DNA of 64,000 nt from Streptomyces sp. NBC_01471 (GTDB lineage: Bacteria; Actinomycetota; Actinomycetes; Streptomycetales; Streptomycetaceae), in the NCBI RefSeq assembly GCF_041438865.1, contig NZ_CP109450.1, positions 2,521,001 to 2,585,000 of the forward strand. Direction: 5' to 3'. Position 1 is the first letter of the stretch, and each line of letters opens with the position of its first letter. This document shows, piece by piece, positions 32,514 through 41,394 of this stretch. Below the pieces are notes generated by a model. That model searched no databases, was not told the origin of the DNA, and saw only the letters and a list, made by a program, of their open reading frames with translations. The translations under genes and the position numbers were made by a program.

Positions 32514-34187
32514 GTGACGCCGCACGAGCCCTCCGCACGGCCGCGCACCGCTGCCACCGCCGCGCCCGCCGCCGTCGCCGCCCTGGCCGCCGCGCTCGCC
32601 GCGGTGTGCCTGGTGGCCGCTCCGGTGCCGGTCGCGCACGCGGCCGGCCCTTCGGTCCTCCCGGCGAACGGACGGATCGCCGACCGGGCGATCGCACTCG
32701 GCGACCGGACGGAGGAGGCGGCCGCCCCCGCCGTGTCCGATTCCGGCAGCGACAGGACCCCCGACATGGGCAACGGCGCCCTGCTGGTGCCGCTCGGGCT
32801 GGTGGTCGTGGTCGGCGGCCTGGCGATCTACGCGTACACCGTCAGAAGGCGGCGCGCCGAGGCCAGGACGACCCCCGGCAGCAGTGCGCAGCAGCAGGGC
32901 TGGGGCGGCGCAGGCACAGCGGGGGTACCGCTGTCACAGCTCGATGCCGAGGCCGGGAAGCTGCTGGTCGGGGCGGACGACGCGATCCGTACCAGTACCG
33001 AGGAACTGGGCTTCGCGGCGGCCCGGTTCGGGGACGGGGCGGCGGAGCCCTTCACGGCGGCGCTCACGTATGCCCGGAGCGAGCTGACCACGGCGTTCCG
33101 GCTGCGCCAGAAGCTCGACGACTCGTACCCCGAGGACGACCCGGCCCGGCGGCAGATGCTGGAGGAGATCATCGCGCGGTGCACGGAGGCCGACCGCCGG
33201 CTCGACGAGGAGTCGGAGAGCTTCGACCGGCTGCGTGACCTGGAGCGGAACGCCCCAGAGGCGCTGACAACCGCGGAGACCGCCTTCCGGGCGGTCGCGG
33301 GGCGCACCGGAGCAGCCGAGTCCACGTTCGCCGCGCTGCGCCAGCGGTACGCGGACTCGGCGTCGGCGGCGGTCGCCGGGAACATCGAGCAGACCAAGGA
33401 CCGGCTGCTCTTCGCGACGAACAGCCTGAACCAGGCCCGGCAGGCGGTGGACGGCGGGGACAACGACCGGGCGGCGGTCCACGTGCGGGCGGCGGAGAGC
33501 GCTGTGGGCCAGGCGACCACACTCGTCGACGCGGTGGACCGGATGGCACGGGAGGCGGCGGAGGCGGAGGTCCGGCTGAGTGGTGCCCTCACCGGAACGG
33601 ACGCGGACCTGGCGGCGGCCCGCACCCTGCTCGACGGCACCGCGGCCGGGACATCCACGGCCGACCTCCAGGGCCGGATCAGCCGGGCGGAGACGGTGAC
33701 GGCGGGTGTGCGGCGGGAACAGCGGGCCGGACGGTACGACCCCGTCGACGCGCTGCGCCGGATCGAGGAGGCCGACGCCTCCCTGAACAAGGCACTGGAC
33801 GGGACCCGCAGGGCCGCCGAACTCCTCGAACCGGCGACGCTGACGGCGCGTTCCACGGTCGGGGCGGCGGCCGACTACCTCACGACACACCGCGGTGCGG
33901 TGGGCTGCCAGGCCCGCACCAGGCTGGCCGAGGCCCATCGCCATCTGGAGCAGTCCGGCGCTCTCGCGGACACCGACGCCCAGCGCGCCTTCTCCGAGGC
34001 CCAGCAGGCCGGCGCGATGGCCGGCCAGGCCCAGTACCTCGCCGAGCAGGACGTACGAACGTACGAGAACGGGCACGGCTGGGATCCGGGCGGCGCGGTC
34101 GTCGGCGGGATCATTCTCGGCACGGTGGGCGGCCCCGCCCGTTTCGGCGGCAGCGGAACACGCGGCCGGATGAGCTCCGGCCACTGA
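32514..34187 (+). CDS. Membrane coiled-coil protein; TPM-family relative lacking the TPM domain
   Basis: 557 aa. N-terminal Ala-rich signal sequence, then a short ANGRIADRAIALGDRTEEA segment, one transmembrane helix (LLVPLGLVVVVGGLAIYAYT), and a long alanine- and arginine-rich helical region (about residues 140-510) likely to form coiled coils. A Gly-rich tail ends the protein. Streptomycete relatives I recall carry an external TPM domain of about 130 residues between the signal and the membrane helix; here only its first residues seem to remain. The start is GTG 32514. Divergent from the preceding gene. Function unknown. Confidence 0.7.
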   Translation: MTPHEPSARPRTAATAAPAAVAALAAALAAVCLVAAPVPVAHAAGPSVLPANGRIADRAIALGDRTEEAAAPAVSDSGSDRTPDMGNGALLVPLGLVVVVGGLAIYAYTVRRRRAEARTTPGSSAQQQGWGGAGTAGVPLSQLDAEAGKLLVGADDAIRTSTEELGFAAARFGDGAAEPFTAALTYARSELTTAFRLRQKLDDSYPEDDPARRQMLEEIIARCTEADRRLDEESESFDRLRDLERNAPEALTTAETAFRAVAGRTGAAESTFAALRQRYADSASAAVAGNIEQTKDRLLFATNSLNQARQAVDGGDNDRAAVHVRAAESAVGQATTLVDAVDRMAREAAEAEVRLSGALTGTDADLAAARTLLDGTAAGTSTADLQGRISRAETVTAGVRREQRAGRYDPVDALRRIEEADASLNKALDGTRRAAELLEPATLTARSTVGAAADYLTTHRGAVGCQARTRLAEAHRHLEQSGALADTDAQRAFSEAQQAGAMAGQAQYLAEQDVRTYENGHGWDPGGAVVGGIILGTVGGPARFGGSGTRGRMSSGH

Positions 34188-34394
34188 TCAGGCGCGCACG
34201 TCTCCGTGCTTCACGGCCGACACGAAGGACTCCCAGCCGGCCGCCGCGAACGCGAGCACCGGCCCGTGCGGGTTCTTGCTGTCGCGGACCGGTACGACTT
34301 CGGCGCAGCCGTCAGCCACCTCGACGCACTGGCCGCCGTCCGAGTTGCTGTAACTGCTCTTGCGCCATCTGACGGCGCTCAGGTCGGATCGCAC
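34188..34394 (-). CDS. DUF397 domain protein
   Basis: 68 aa, a complete DUF397 protein: VRWRKSSYSNSDGGQCVEVA, then VPVRDSKNPHGPVLAF and a W-x-S-F segment near the end. Such proteins are encoded immediately after XRE/DUF5753 regulators in streptomycetes and work with them (BldB/WhiJ-type systems). Here it overlaps the end of the XRE gene by 16 bp, so the two are coupled. Confidence 0.92.
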   Translation of the reverse strand: MRSDLSAVRWRKSSYSNSDGGQCVEVADGCAEVVPVRDSKNPHGPVLAFAAAGWESFVSAVKHGDVRA

Positions 34395-35218
34395 GGTACT
34401 TCCTCCAACAGGCGCAAAATGTGATTACGCGACTCGCCCGGGGACAGCGCCAAGTCACGTACCGAATCGTACATTTGCTGGAGTTCCTCAACAGGTGCCG
34501 GTGCCTCCAGCAGATCGCCCTTGCTGGCGCTCTCGACGTAGGCGACCGTACGTCCCTCCCTCACCCGCAGAAACATCACGTCCGTGTGGGCCAGGCTGTG
34601 GGGGCCTGCGCTGTGGAGCAGTACTTGCAGGACGATTCTGGGGCGCTGGGCCATCTCGGCCAGGTGTGCCAACTGCTCCCGCCAGGCGGCGTTGTCCCGC
34701 AACGGAGTTCGGAGCACCGTCTCCGAGAGGATGGAACGGAACTGGGGCGCGTCGTCCCCGTCCAACAGCTCCCGGCGGGTCAGCCGAGCCATCACCTGCT
34801 TCTCGATCTCTTCTCCGCGAAGCCGTCCGGCAGCCAGCACTTCGCGCGCGTACGCCTCGGTCTGAAGGAGCCCCGGAAGCAGTCCCACAGCGAAGTGCCA
34901 CAGGCTGGATGCATCCGACTCAAGCTCCATGTACCGCCGGTACCGCTCACGGAACTGCCGGAGGTCGCCCGAAGCCAGCTCCCACAGGACGAGCAGCATC
35001 CCCTGCGTGCCGAAGTAGTGGTCGAGCGCCTGGACCACTTCGGGCCCGCCCAGCGTCTCGCCCTTCTCCATCTTCCCGAACAGCGAATAGTCCCAGCCGA
35101 GCCGGTCGCCGAGCTGCCGCAGGCTGTCACCGCGCTGGGCGCGCAGCTTCCGTAGCTCCTCCGCGAACCGCTGACGCGGCTCCTTGCTGCGGCTGGTGAC
35201 GAGGCGTCGCTGCGGCAT
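34379..35218 (-). CDS. XRE-family regulator with DUF5753 domain
   Basis: 279-aa WhiJ-like DNA-binding protein. The helix-turn-helix lies at about residues 18-70 (ELRKLRAQRGDSLRQLGDRL, YSLFGKMEKGE). The DUF5753 domain fills the rest (YRRYMELESDASSLWHFAVG, LLPGLLQTEAYAREVL and, near the end, VRDLALSPGESRNHILRLLE). The start at 35218 has a GGAAGGAG site. It forms a pair with the DUF397 gene downstream. Confidence 0.93.
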   Translation of the reverse strand: MPQRRLVTSRSKEPRQRFAEELRKLRAQRGDSLRQLGDRLGWDYSLFGKMEKGETLGGPEVVQALDHYFGTQGMLLVLWELASGDLRQFRERYRRYMELESDASSLWHFAVGLLPGLLQTEAYAREVLAAGRLRGEEIEKQVMARLTRRELLDGDDAPQFRSILSETVLRTPLRDNAAWREQLAHLAEMAQRPRIVLQVLLHSAGPHSLAHTDVMFLRVREGRTVAYVESASKGDLLEAPAPVEELQQMYDSVRDLALSPGESRNHILRLLEEVPCDPT

Positions 35219-35340
35219 GGCGCTCCTTCCAGGGCGCTCCGGCACACCCGGACGGTCTTCCCGTAACGGCCCTGCTACGCACCGTAGTTCACGGGCGGTG
35301 AGCCCGGCAGCGAAACCACCCAACTCACCGCGAAACAGCC

Positions 35341-37854
35341 CTAGTACATGCTCAGCAGTTGCTCCACGCTCAGCTCCGGCGCGGACGCGCCGTCCGGGAG
35401 GGCGAGTTCGAACCAGACCGTCTTCCCGCGCGGCGTCCTGCGTGAGCCCCAGGCCGCGCTCAGCAGTCCGACCAGCTGGAGACCACGACCGCCCTCATCC
35501 GTGTCGCGGGCGCGGCGGCGGCGGGGCTGGACCAGGCCCGCGTCCCAGACCTCGCAGACCAGGGTGCGGTCGAGCAGCAGCCGGAGCCTTATCTCACCCT
35601 CGCCGTACCGCAGGGCGTTGGTGACCAGTTCGCTGACCAGGAGTTCGGTCGTGTCGACCAGATCGTCCAGGCCCCAGGCCACCAGCTGCTCCCGGGCCAG
35701 CTCGCGCGCCCGGCCCACCGAGCGCGGTTCGCGGGGCAGCTGCCAGTCGCCGACCGCGTCGGACGGCAGACCCTGGATACGGGCCATCAGCAGGGCGATG
35801 TCGTCCTCGCCGTGCTGGGTGTCCAGCGTGTTGAGCACGTGGTCACAGACGTCCTCAAGCGGGCGCTCCGAGTGGGTGAGGGCGTCGCGGAAGGCGCTCA
35901 GGCCCTCGTCCAGCGGATGTTCCCGGGACTCGACCAGGCCGTCCGTGTAGAGCGCGAGGAGTGCGCCCTCGGGGATCTCGACCTCGACCTCCTCGAACGG
36001 TTCGCCCCCGACACCCAGCGGCATCCCGGGCGGCACGTCGAGCAGCAGCGCCTGCTCACCCGGCTCGACCAGTACGGGCGGCAGATGCCCGGCGTTGGCG
36101 AAGGTGCAGCGCCGGGTGACCGGGTCGTACACCGCGTAGACGGCGGTCGCGAGGTAGACCTCGGAGAGGTCGGCCTCGCGTGTCTTGTGCGCGGCGCGCG
36201 AGGCCTGCTGGGTCCCGCTCGGGGTGCCGAGACCACGGGCGATCTCGTCCAGCGCTTCGAGGACTTCGGCGGGCTCCAGGTCCAGCAGGGCCAGCGTCCT
36301 CACAGCGGTGCGGAGTTCCCCCATCGCGACGGCGGCCCGCAGCCCGTGACCCATGACGTCGCCCACGACCAGCGCCGTCCGGTGTCCGGGCAGTTCGATG
36401 ACGTCGAACCAGTCGCCGCCGACCTCACTCGCCGTGTTGCCGGGCAGATAGCGGCAGGCGATGTCGAGCCCGGCCGCCTCGGGGTCGCCGGGCGGCAGCA
36501 GGGAACGCTGGAGTATCAGGGCCCGTTCGTGTTCGCGCCGGTAGAGCCGGGCGTTGTCGATACAGACCGCGGCGCGCGCGGCCAGCTCCACGGCCAGCGA
36601 ACGGTCCCGCTCCCCGAACGGCTCGCTCCCCTTCGTACGCGAGAACTGCACCAGGCCGACGACCGTGTCGTGGGCGACCATCGGCACCGCGAGGGTGGAC
36701 TGCACGTGGCTGCCGGGCGAGCCCGGTACGGAGCGCACCTTGCCGGTGCGCAGGGCACTCGCACACGGCGAGTGGAAGGCGTAGCGGTGGACGGCGCCGA
36801 GCGTCGGCCCGTCGTCCGAGTCCTTCAGCAGGACGTCGGACACAGCGCTCGCATAGGCGACGCGGCGCAGCTCCGCACTGCCGTCGGCGCTGCCCTTCGG
36901 GGACTCGTCCCCGGCCAGCAGCCCCTGGTACAGGTCGACCGACGCCAGGTCGCAGAAGCCGGGGACGGACACGTCGAGCAGTTCCCGGGCGGTGGTCTCC
37001 AGATCGAGCGAGTTCCCTATCCGGGCGCCCGCCTCGTTCAGCAGGGCGAGGTTGCGCCGGGCGTTGGCGGCCTCGCGGGCCGCGACCTGACGGCGCGTGA
37101 CATCGGTGCCCAGGCCGGCGACACCGATGGGGACACCTGCCCCGCTGTGTACGCGGTAGAGGTTGACCGACCAGTGCCTGCGCTCGGCGCTGCCCGGCGC
37201 GGAGCCGATCAGCTGGAGGTCGGTGACGGGGCGCCCTGTCTCCAGGACCCGCTTCAGCGCCACGGTCATCCGGTCGGCCTCGGCGCGGGCGAGATAGTCG
37301 TGGACCGTACGGCCGCGGTGCTCCGCCACCTCGTCCCCGAAGAGCTCCGCGAACCGCTTGTTGACCCGGCGCACCGTGAGGTCCGGACCGAACAGCAGGA
37401 ACCCGAAAGGAGATTGGCCGAATATGGCCTGCGAGGAAGCGAGGTCGGTTTCGATGTGCCGCAGCACTCTGACGTCAACGATGATGCAGACGGCGGCCCG
37501 TCCGCCGTCGGCCGTCTCCGTCGGCATCACATAGAGCTCGGCGAGCCCCTGTGTCTCCGGCCGGTCCGGCATCCGGAAGGGGACCAGTCCGGTCCACTCC
37601 TTGCCGTCGAGGATTTCGGTGACCCTGCCATGCCCTCTGCCGCGCACTTCCGGAGGCAGGAAGACCTCCACCGGGTCCACGCCCACGGCATCGCGGGCGT
37701 CCACTCCGAACAGCTCCTCGGCCCGCTTGCTCCACTGCTCCACCAGCCCGTCGGCCCCGATCGAGAACGACGCAACCCTGATGTAGTCATAGATCGAACC
37801 GGGCGGACTGCTCTGCCATACGACATCGCCCGTCGCACCGGATATATCGCTCAC
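35341..37854 (-). CDS. PAS-PAS-GAF-PP2C(SpoIIE)-HATPase regulatory phosphatase
   Basis: 837-aa multidomain signalling protein. Two PAS domains (about 25-140, SIGADGLVEQWSKRAEELFG; and 150-260, FGQSPFGFLLFGPDLTVRRV) are followed by a GAF domain (270-445). Next is a SpoIIE-type PP2C phosphatase (465-680; GGDWFDVIELPGHRTALVVG, metal-binding DxxGHG in VGDVMGHGLRA). Last is an RsbW-like ATPase domain (700-825; LLVSELVTNALRYG, DEGGRGLQLV). It probably senses a signal and controls an anti-sigma/anti-anti-sigma switch. It may act with the RsbW-like protein encoded 154 bp upstream on the same strand. Confidence 0.93.
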   Translation of the reverse strand: MSDISGATGDVVWQSSPPGSIYDYIRVASFSIGADGLVEQWSKRAEELFGVDARDAVGVDPVEVFLPPEVRGRGHGRVTEILDGKEWTGLVPFRMPDRPETQGLAELYVMPTETADGGRAAVCIIVDVRVLRHIETDLASSQAIFGQSPFGFLLFGPDLTVRRVNKRFAELFGDEVAEHRGRTVHDYLARAEADRMTVALKRVLETGRPVTDLQLIGSAPGSAERRHWSVNLYRVHSGAGVPIGVAGLGTDVTRRQVAAREAANARRNLALLNEAGARIGNSLDLETTARELLDVSVPGFCDLASVDLYQGLLAGDESPKGSADGSAELRRVAYASAVSDVLLKDSDDGPTLGAVHRYAFHSPCASALRTGKVRSVPGSPGSHVQSTLAVPMVAHDTVVGLVQFSRTKGSEPFGERDRSLAVELAARAAVCIDNARLYRREHERALILQRSLLPPGDPEAAGLDIACRYLPGNTASEVGGDWFDVIELPGHRTALVVGDVMGHGLRAAVAMGELRTAVRTLALLDLEPAEVLEALDEIARGLGTPSGTQQASRAAHKTREADLSEVYLATAVYAVYDPVTRRCTFANAGHLPPVLVEPGEQALLLDVPPGMPLGVGGEPFEEVEVEIPEGALLALYTDGLVESREHPLDEGLSAFRDALTHSERPLEDVCDHVLNTLDTQHGEDDIALLMARIQGLPSDAVGDWQLPREPRSVGRARELAREQLVAWGLDDLVDTTELLVSELVTNALRYGEGEIRLRLLLDRTLVCEVWDAGLVQPRRRRARDTDEGGRGLQLVGLLSAAWGSRRTPRGKTVWFELALPDGASAPELSVEQLLSMY

Positions 37855-38008
37855 GCGACCGTCCCCTCCAGCTCACCACGCACCGAACCGCCCAAGGTGG
37901 CACCCGCAGTATTCAGCACTACGGACCCCAGCGGCACGGCGTTCACGATCACAGCACGGTCTCAGTCACTTTCGGACACTCCGACCGCGATCGAGTCCCA
38001 CCCCTCTC

Positions 38009-38413
38009 CTAACCAGGCTGAGCCAGCTCGAACCACACCGTCTTGCCCGATCTGCCGCGCGCCGTCCCCCAACGCTGCGCCGAGCAGGCCACGAGCTGCA
38101 GCCCACGGCCGCCCTCGTCGTCGGGTCCTGCCGTCCTCTCGCGGGGCGGATCCGGAAGCGGATCGGAAACCTCCACCCGGAGCGTGGCTTGATCCAGTCG
38201 CGCGACCTTGACCCCGATCGGTCCGGACGCGTGCCGCATCGAGTTGGTCACCAGCTCACTCACGAGCAGCATGGCGACGTCTTCGAAGGCGCCGTCGAGT
38301 TCCCAGCTGCGCAGAGTGTCCCGAACCGCCCGGCGCGCGACGCGTACGGCGTCGGGCTCGGCGGGGAAGGTCCACTCGGCGCATCCGCCTTCGGTGTCGA
38401 TCAAGCCGATCAC
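38009..38413 (-). CDS. RsbW-like anti-sigma/ATP-binding protein
   Basis: 134-aa HATPase_c_2 domain protein. N-box LLVSELVTNSMRHA and G-box DDEGGRGLQLVACSAQRWG are visible, the latter very similar to those in the adjacent phosphatase. Such single-domain proteins are kinases/sequestrators for anti-anti-sigma factors. The start is uncertain: the GTG at 38413 has GGGGAA too close, so the in-frame TTG at 38404 may be used. Same strand as the phosphatase gene, probably one unit. Confidence 0.85.
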   Translation of the reverse strand: MIGLIDTEGGCAEWTFPAEPDAVRVARRAVRDTLRSWELDGAFEDVAMLLVSELVTNSMRHASGPIGVKVARLDQATLRVEVSDPLPDPPRERTAGPDDEGGRGLQLVACSAQRWGTARGRSGKTVWFELAQPG

Positions 38414-38747
38414 TTCCCCTGGCCGACAACGGACATGCGCACTGATGAATAGGTACTAACCAGCACATACCCTGTATCGCACGCAGATATCGGCTACGCC
38501 GTCCCCTATGCCGCACAGGGGCACGAACGGCGCACATTCCTGGATGTCCGTCAGGTGTGGGCCGGGGCATCGTCCGGGGCCTCACCGCATCCGGGCGGAC
38601 CGGGCGCAGGCAGGCCAGCGGGCGGCGCAGGGCAGGGGTCGGACTCGGGTGAAGGGCGGCGCAGGTCACGGGCCGAGGTCACGGGCCGACGCAGGTCAGG
38701 GGTGGACCGACGTGCGTGGGTCCGACCCGCCGGGGGCCCGACCCGGA
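38414..38747. other. Intergenic region, no gene seen
   Basis: 334 bp between the RsbW-like gene and the Nudix gene. Frames here are GC-driven and show no protein pattern. The only structure noted is a 13-bp unit GGTCACGGGCCGA repeated twice in tandem (38664-38689). An A/T-richer stretch near 38,440-38,500 may hold the promoter of the RsbW-like gene. Confidence 0.5.
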
Positions 38748-39152
38748 TCACCCGTGCAGCCCGGCCCTCAGGCGGCGCGCCGCCTCCGCCACGGCGGGGC
38801 GGTCCTGGTCGAGCCAGTCCACGGTGTCGACCTCGTCCGGCCCGAGCCAGCGCAGCGCGTCATGGTCCTCCAGCGGACGCACCTCACCCGAGATCAGCCG
38901 TGCGGTCCACACGTGCAGCACGAGGCCGCGGCCGAGCGGCCACTCGCCGGGGATCCGCTCCAGCGGTTCCGTCTCGACGCCCAGTTCCTCACGCAGCTCA
39001 CGCACCAGCGCCTGGTCCGCGCTCTCCCCCGGCTCCAGCTTCCCGCCGGGCAGTTCCCAGCGCCCCGCGAGTTCGGGCGGCGCGCTGCGGCGCGCGGCGA
39101 GCAGCCGCCCCTGGTCGTACAACGCTCCACCCACGACGACACGATCAGCCAT
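38748..39152 (-). CDS. Nudix hydrolase (MutT-like)
   Basis: 134-aa pyrophosphohydrolase. The Nudix box is complete (GKLEPGESADQALVRELREE followed by LGV, matching GX5EX7REUXEEXGU). MutT-like features are the AARRSAPPELAGRWELPGG entry and DHDALRWLGPDEVDTVDW. It probably cleans oxidised or non-canonical nucleoside triphosphates. Monocistronic as far as can be seen. Confidence 0.93.
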   Translation of the reverse strand: MADRVVVGGALYDQGRLLAARRSAPPELAGRWELPGGKLEPGESADQALVRELREELGVETEPLERIPGEWPLGRGLVLHVWTARLISGEVRPLEDHDALRWLGPDEVDTVDWLDQDRPAVAEAARRLRAGLHG

Positions 39153-39244
39153 GGCACCGAGCCTATCGAGGCCCCGCGGGGCTCTGGTCCACGTCGGCGG
39201 GCCCGCGTCACACCCGCGCGGGACCGGTGCCCGCCGCGGGCCCG

Positions 39245-39427
39245 CTACTGCACGCTCTGACCGACGCGTTCGATCCAGTACATCTGCCGGTGCCCGCGGG
39301 CACCGAGGGTGTCGGCGGTCTTCTGCGCCTCGTCCCTCGTCGCGTACCTTCCGACGCGATAGCGATTGCCGTTGTCGTCCTCACGTATCACCTGCCACGG
39401 GAGCATGGCGTTCCCGTTGTCCGTCAT
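39245..39427 (-). CDS. Small SPOR-like protein
   Basis: 60-aa protein (MTDNGNAMLPWQVIREDDNG at the start). The pattern WQVIREDDNGNRYRVGRYA, then TRDEAQKTADTLGARGHRQM, matches the small SPOR-like proteins common in streptomycetes, presumed to bind peptidoglycan strands or another ligand. No signal peptide. The function of these short forms is not established. Confidence 0.75.
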   Translation of the reverse strand: MTDNGNAMLPWQVIREDDNGNRYRVGRYATRDEAQKTADTLGARGHRQMYWIERVGQSVQ

Positions 39428-39821
39428 CGCATGCCCCCGTCGTACGCCGGCGGGCAGGCCATCTCTAATCCCCAGGAAACCGCAGTCCGCATATGCCCGA
39501 GCGTACGCCCGACCCTCACTGAGCGAATACGTATTTTCACAAAGAGGTACGCATCAAGCCACTCTGCAATTTCCATTGAGTACACGGCGGAGCGTCGCAG
39601 AGCCGCCGGACCCCTCACGGGCACACCACGGGCACTCCACGAACACCCTTCGGATACCCAAGAGGGCAGGCGCCGCAACGGGTTCGGGCACGGCTGTGCC
39701 CAACTCCCCGCAAGAAGCGGCCTCAAGCGCCGTCGAACGGGCCGTGCCGGCATCCGGCGTCCCCGCCGTCCCGCACGGCCCGGTGGAGCGGGCCGGACCG
39801 GGCATCAACCGGCCCGGCCGC
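39428..39821. other. Intergenic region, mostly featureless
   Basis: 394 bp between the SPOR-like gene and the GntR gene. No credible gene on either strand. An imperfect GC-rich hairpin at about 39786-39823 probably terminates the GntR transcript. An A/T-rich patch (about 39,520-39,560, with ACGTATTTTCACAAAGAGG) may be a promoter. Confidence 0.45.
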
Positions 39822-40574
39822 TCACTTCACCGGCAGGTGGTACGCGATGCGGTACCGGTCGGCCGGGACGACGATGTCCGCCGTCTCCACCGCCCGCCCC
39901 GAGGCGTAGTACGTACGGGAGATGACGACCACCACATGACCGGGCACCCCGCCGAGAGCGAGCAGCTCCTCGGCCAGACCGGGCCGGGCGCCGACCTCCT
40001 CGACGACGTTGTCCACGACGATGTCGATCGCGGCCATCCGCTCGACGACGCCGCAGCCGCCGAGCGGGCCCTCCTCGGGGAGCATCACCGGGGTGCGCCC
40101 GGTGATCCCCAGGGGCTCCCAGGAGGTGGACAGCATCATCGTTTCGCCTGCGTCGCGGTAGACGTACCGCGTGCGCATCACCCGCCCGCCCGGGGGGATG
40201 TCGAGCCGCAGCGCGATGTCGGCGTCCGCGACGTCCTGCTCGCTGCTGGACTCCCAGGTGCCGTGCACGCTCTCGTCGGCCTGCTCCTGGCGGAACGGCG
40301 TCGCCCCCTCGGGCAGCCGGTAGCCGGAGCGGGCGATGCGGCGCGGGGCAAGGCGCTCCCGGACGTACGTACCCGATCCGGAGCGGCCCTCGACCAGTCC
40401 CTCGGCCATCAGCACCTTGCGCGCTTCGAGGGCGACCGTGTCGGAGACCCCGTACTCCTCGCGGATGCGGGCCTGTGAGGGCAGTCGCGTGTGCGGTGGC
40501 AGCGAGCCGTCGGTGATCTTCTGCCGAAGATCACTCGCGACGCGCAGATAGGCCGGCTGCTCACCAAAAGTCAC
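39822..40574 (-). CDS. GntR-family regulator (HutC/UTRA type)
   Basis: 250-aa DNA-binding protein. The winged helix is at residues about 8-75 (YLRVASDLRQKITDGSLPPH, RIREEYGVSDTVALEARKVL, EGLVEGRSGSGTYVRER). A UTRA effector-binding domain fills the C-terminal 160 residues. The GTG start at 40574 follows a GGGGAG site; the open frame extends further upstream but without family similarity. The target is not evident; nearby genes are unrelated. Confidence 0.9.
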   Translation of the reverse strand: MTFGEQPAYLRVASDLRQKITDGSLPPHTRLPSQARIREEYGVSDTVALEARKVLMAEGLVEGRSGSGTYVRERLAPRRIARSGYRLPEGATPFRQEQADESVHGTWESSSEQDVADADIALRLDIPPGGRVMRTRYVYRDAGETMMLSTSWEPLGITGRTPVMLPEEGPLGGCGVVERMAAIDIVVDNVVEEVGARPGLAEELLALGGVPGHVVVVISRTYYASGRAVETADIVVPADRYRIAYHLPVK

Positions 40575-40830
40575 TGGCCACTCCCCATAAAGGTTGACAG
40601 ACCGCAACAGCGTGGCAACCGTGGGTTGTTGACCGCAAGCAGAGGCCAAAGTTTCACCCGAAGTGATGAAATGTGCCTGGCGAAACCCTCCACAGGGAGG
40701 GCACAGCTGGTCGACTCCGTTCAGCATCTGCTCACGCCGTGCGCCGGCCCCGGCCCCGGCCCCGGATGCGGTCCCTGGGCCGGGGCCGGGCGTCACAGCG
40801 GGCCGCGGTATCCGACGGACGGACGGGTGA

Positions 40831-41394
40831 TCAGCCGAGCAGCTTGATGACCGCGTCGGTGGTGTCCGTCTCGCCGAGGCGCGGGAAGATCCGCTCGACG
40901 GCGTTGCGGTGGGCCTCCGGGTCCATGTCGGTGACGGCGTCGGTGGCGACGGTCACGTGGTACCCGTGCTCCTGCGCCGAGCGGGCCGTCGACTCGACGC
41001 CGATGGCCGTGGCGATCCCGGCCAGCACGACCTGGGTGACGCCCTGGCGGCGGAGCTGCATGTCGAGGTCGGTGCCGTAGAAGGCGCCCCAGGTCTGCTT
41101 GGTGACGACGATGTCACTGTCCTGCTGCTTCAGTTCGGGGACCAGGTCGGCCCAGTCCGCCGGGGGCGTGCCCTGCCCGGCGGGCGACTCGTTGCGGCCG
41201 GGCGCACCGCCCGTGACCCGTACGAGGACGACCGGCAGGTCGTGCGCGCGGAAGGCGTCGGCCAGCCGCGCGGCACGCTCGACGATCTCGGCGGCGGGGT
41301 GCACGGTCGGCAGGCCGACGATGCCCTTCTGGAGGTCGACGAGGATCAGCGCGGTGCGGGTGTCGAGGGTGGTGGCTGTCATGGAATGGCTCAC
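40831..41394 (-). CDS. Isochorismatase-like hydrolase with Cys-to-Gly at the catalytic position
   Basis: 187-aa protein of the isochorismatase/cysteine-hydrolase fold. Asp20 (ILVDLQKG) and Lys99 (VVTKQTWGAFYGTDL) of the usual triad are present. The nucleophile position in the cis-peptide loop reads GIATAIGVEST, with Gly132 where amidases and nicotinamidases have Cys. It is therefore likely a PhzD/isochorismatase-type enzyme that does not need the Cys, or one with altered chemistry. The GTG start overlaps the stop codon of the upstream MFS gene (GTGA); an ATG at 41382 is an alternative. Last gene of a MarR-MFS-hydrolase operon. Confidence 0.88.
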   Translation of the reverse strand: MSHSMTATTLDTRTALILVDLQKGIVGLPTVHPAAEIVERAARLADAFRAHDLPVVLVRVTGGAPGRNESPAGQGTPPADWADLVPELKQQDSDIVVTKQTWGAFYGTDLDMQLRRQGVTQVVLAGIATAIGVESTARSAQEHGYHVTVATDAVTDMDPEAHRNAVERIFPRLGETDTTDAVIKLLG

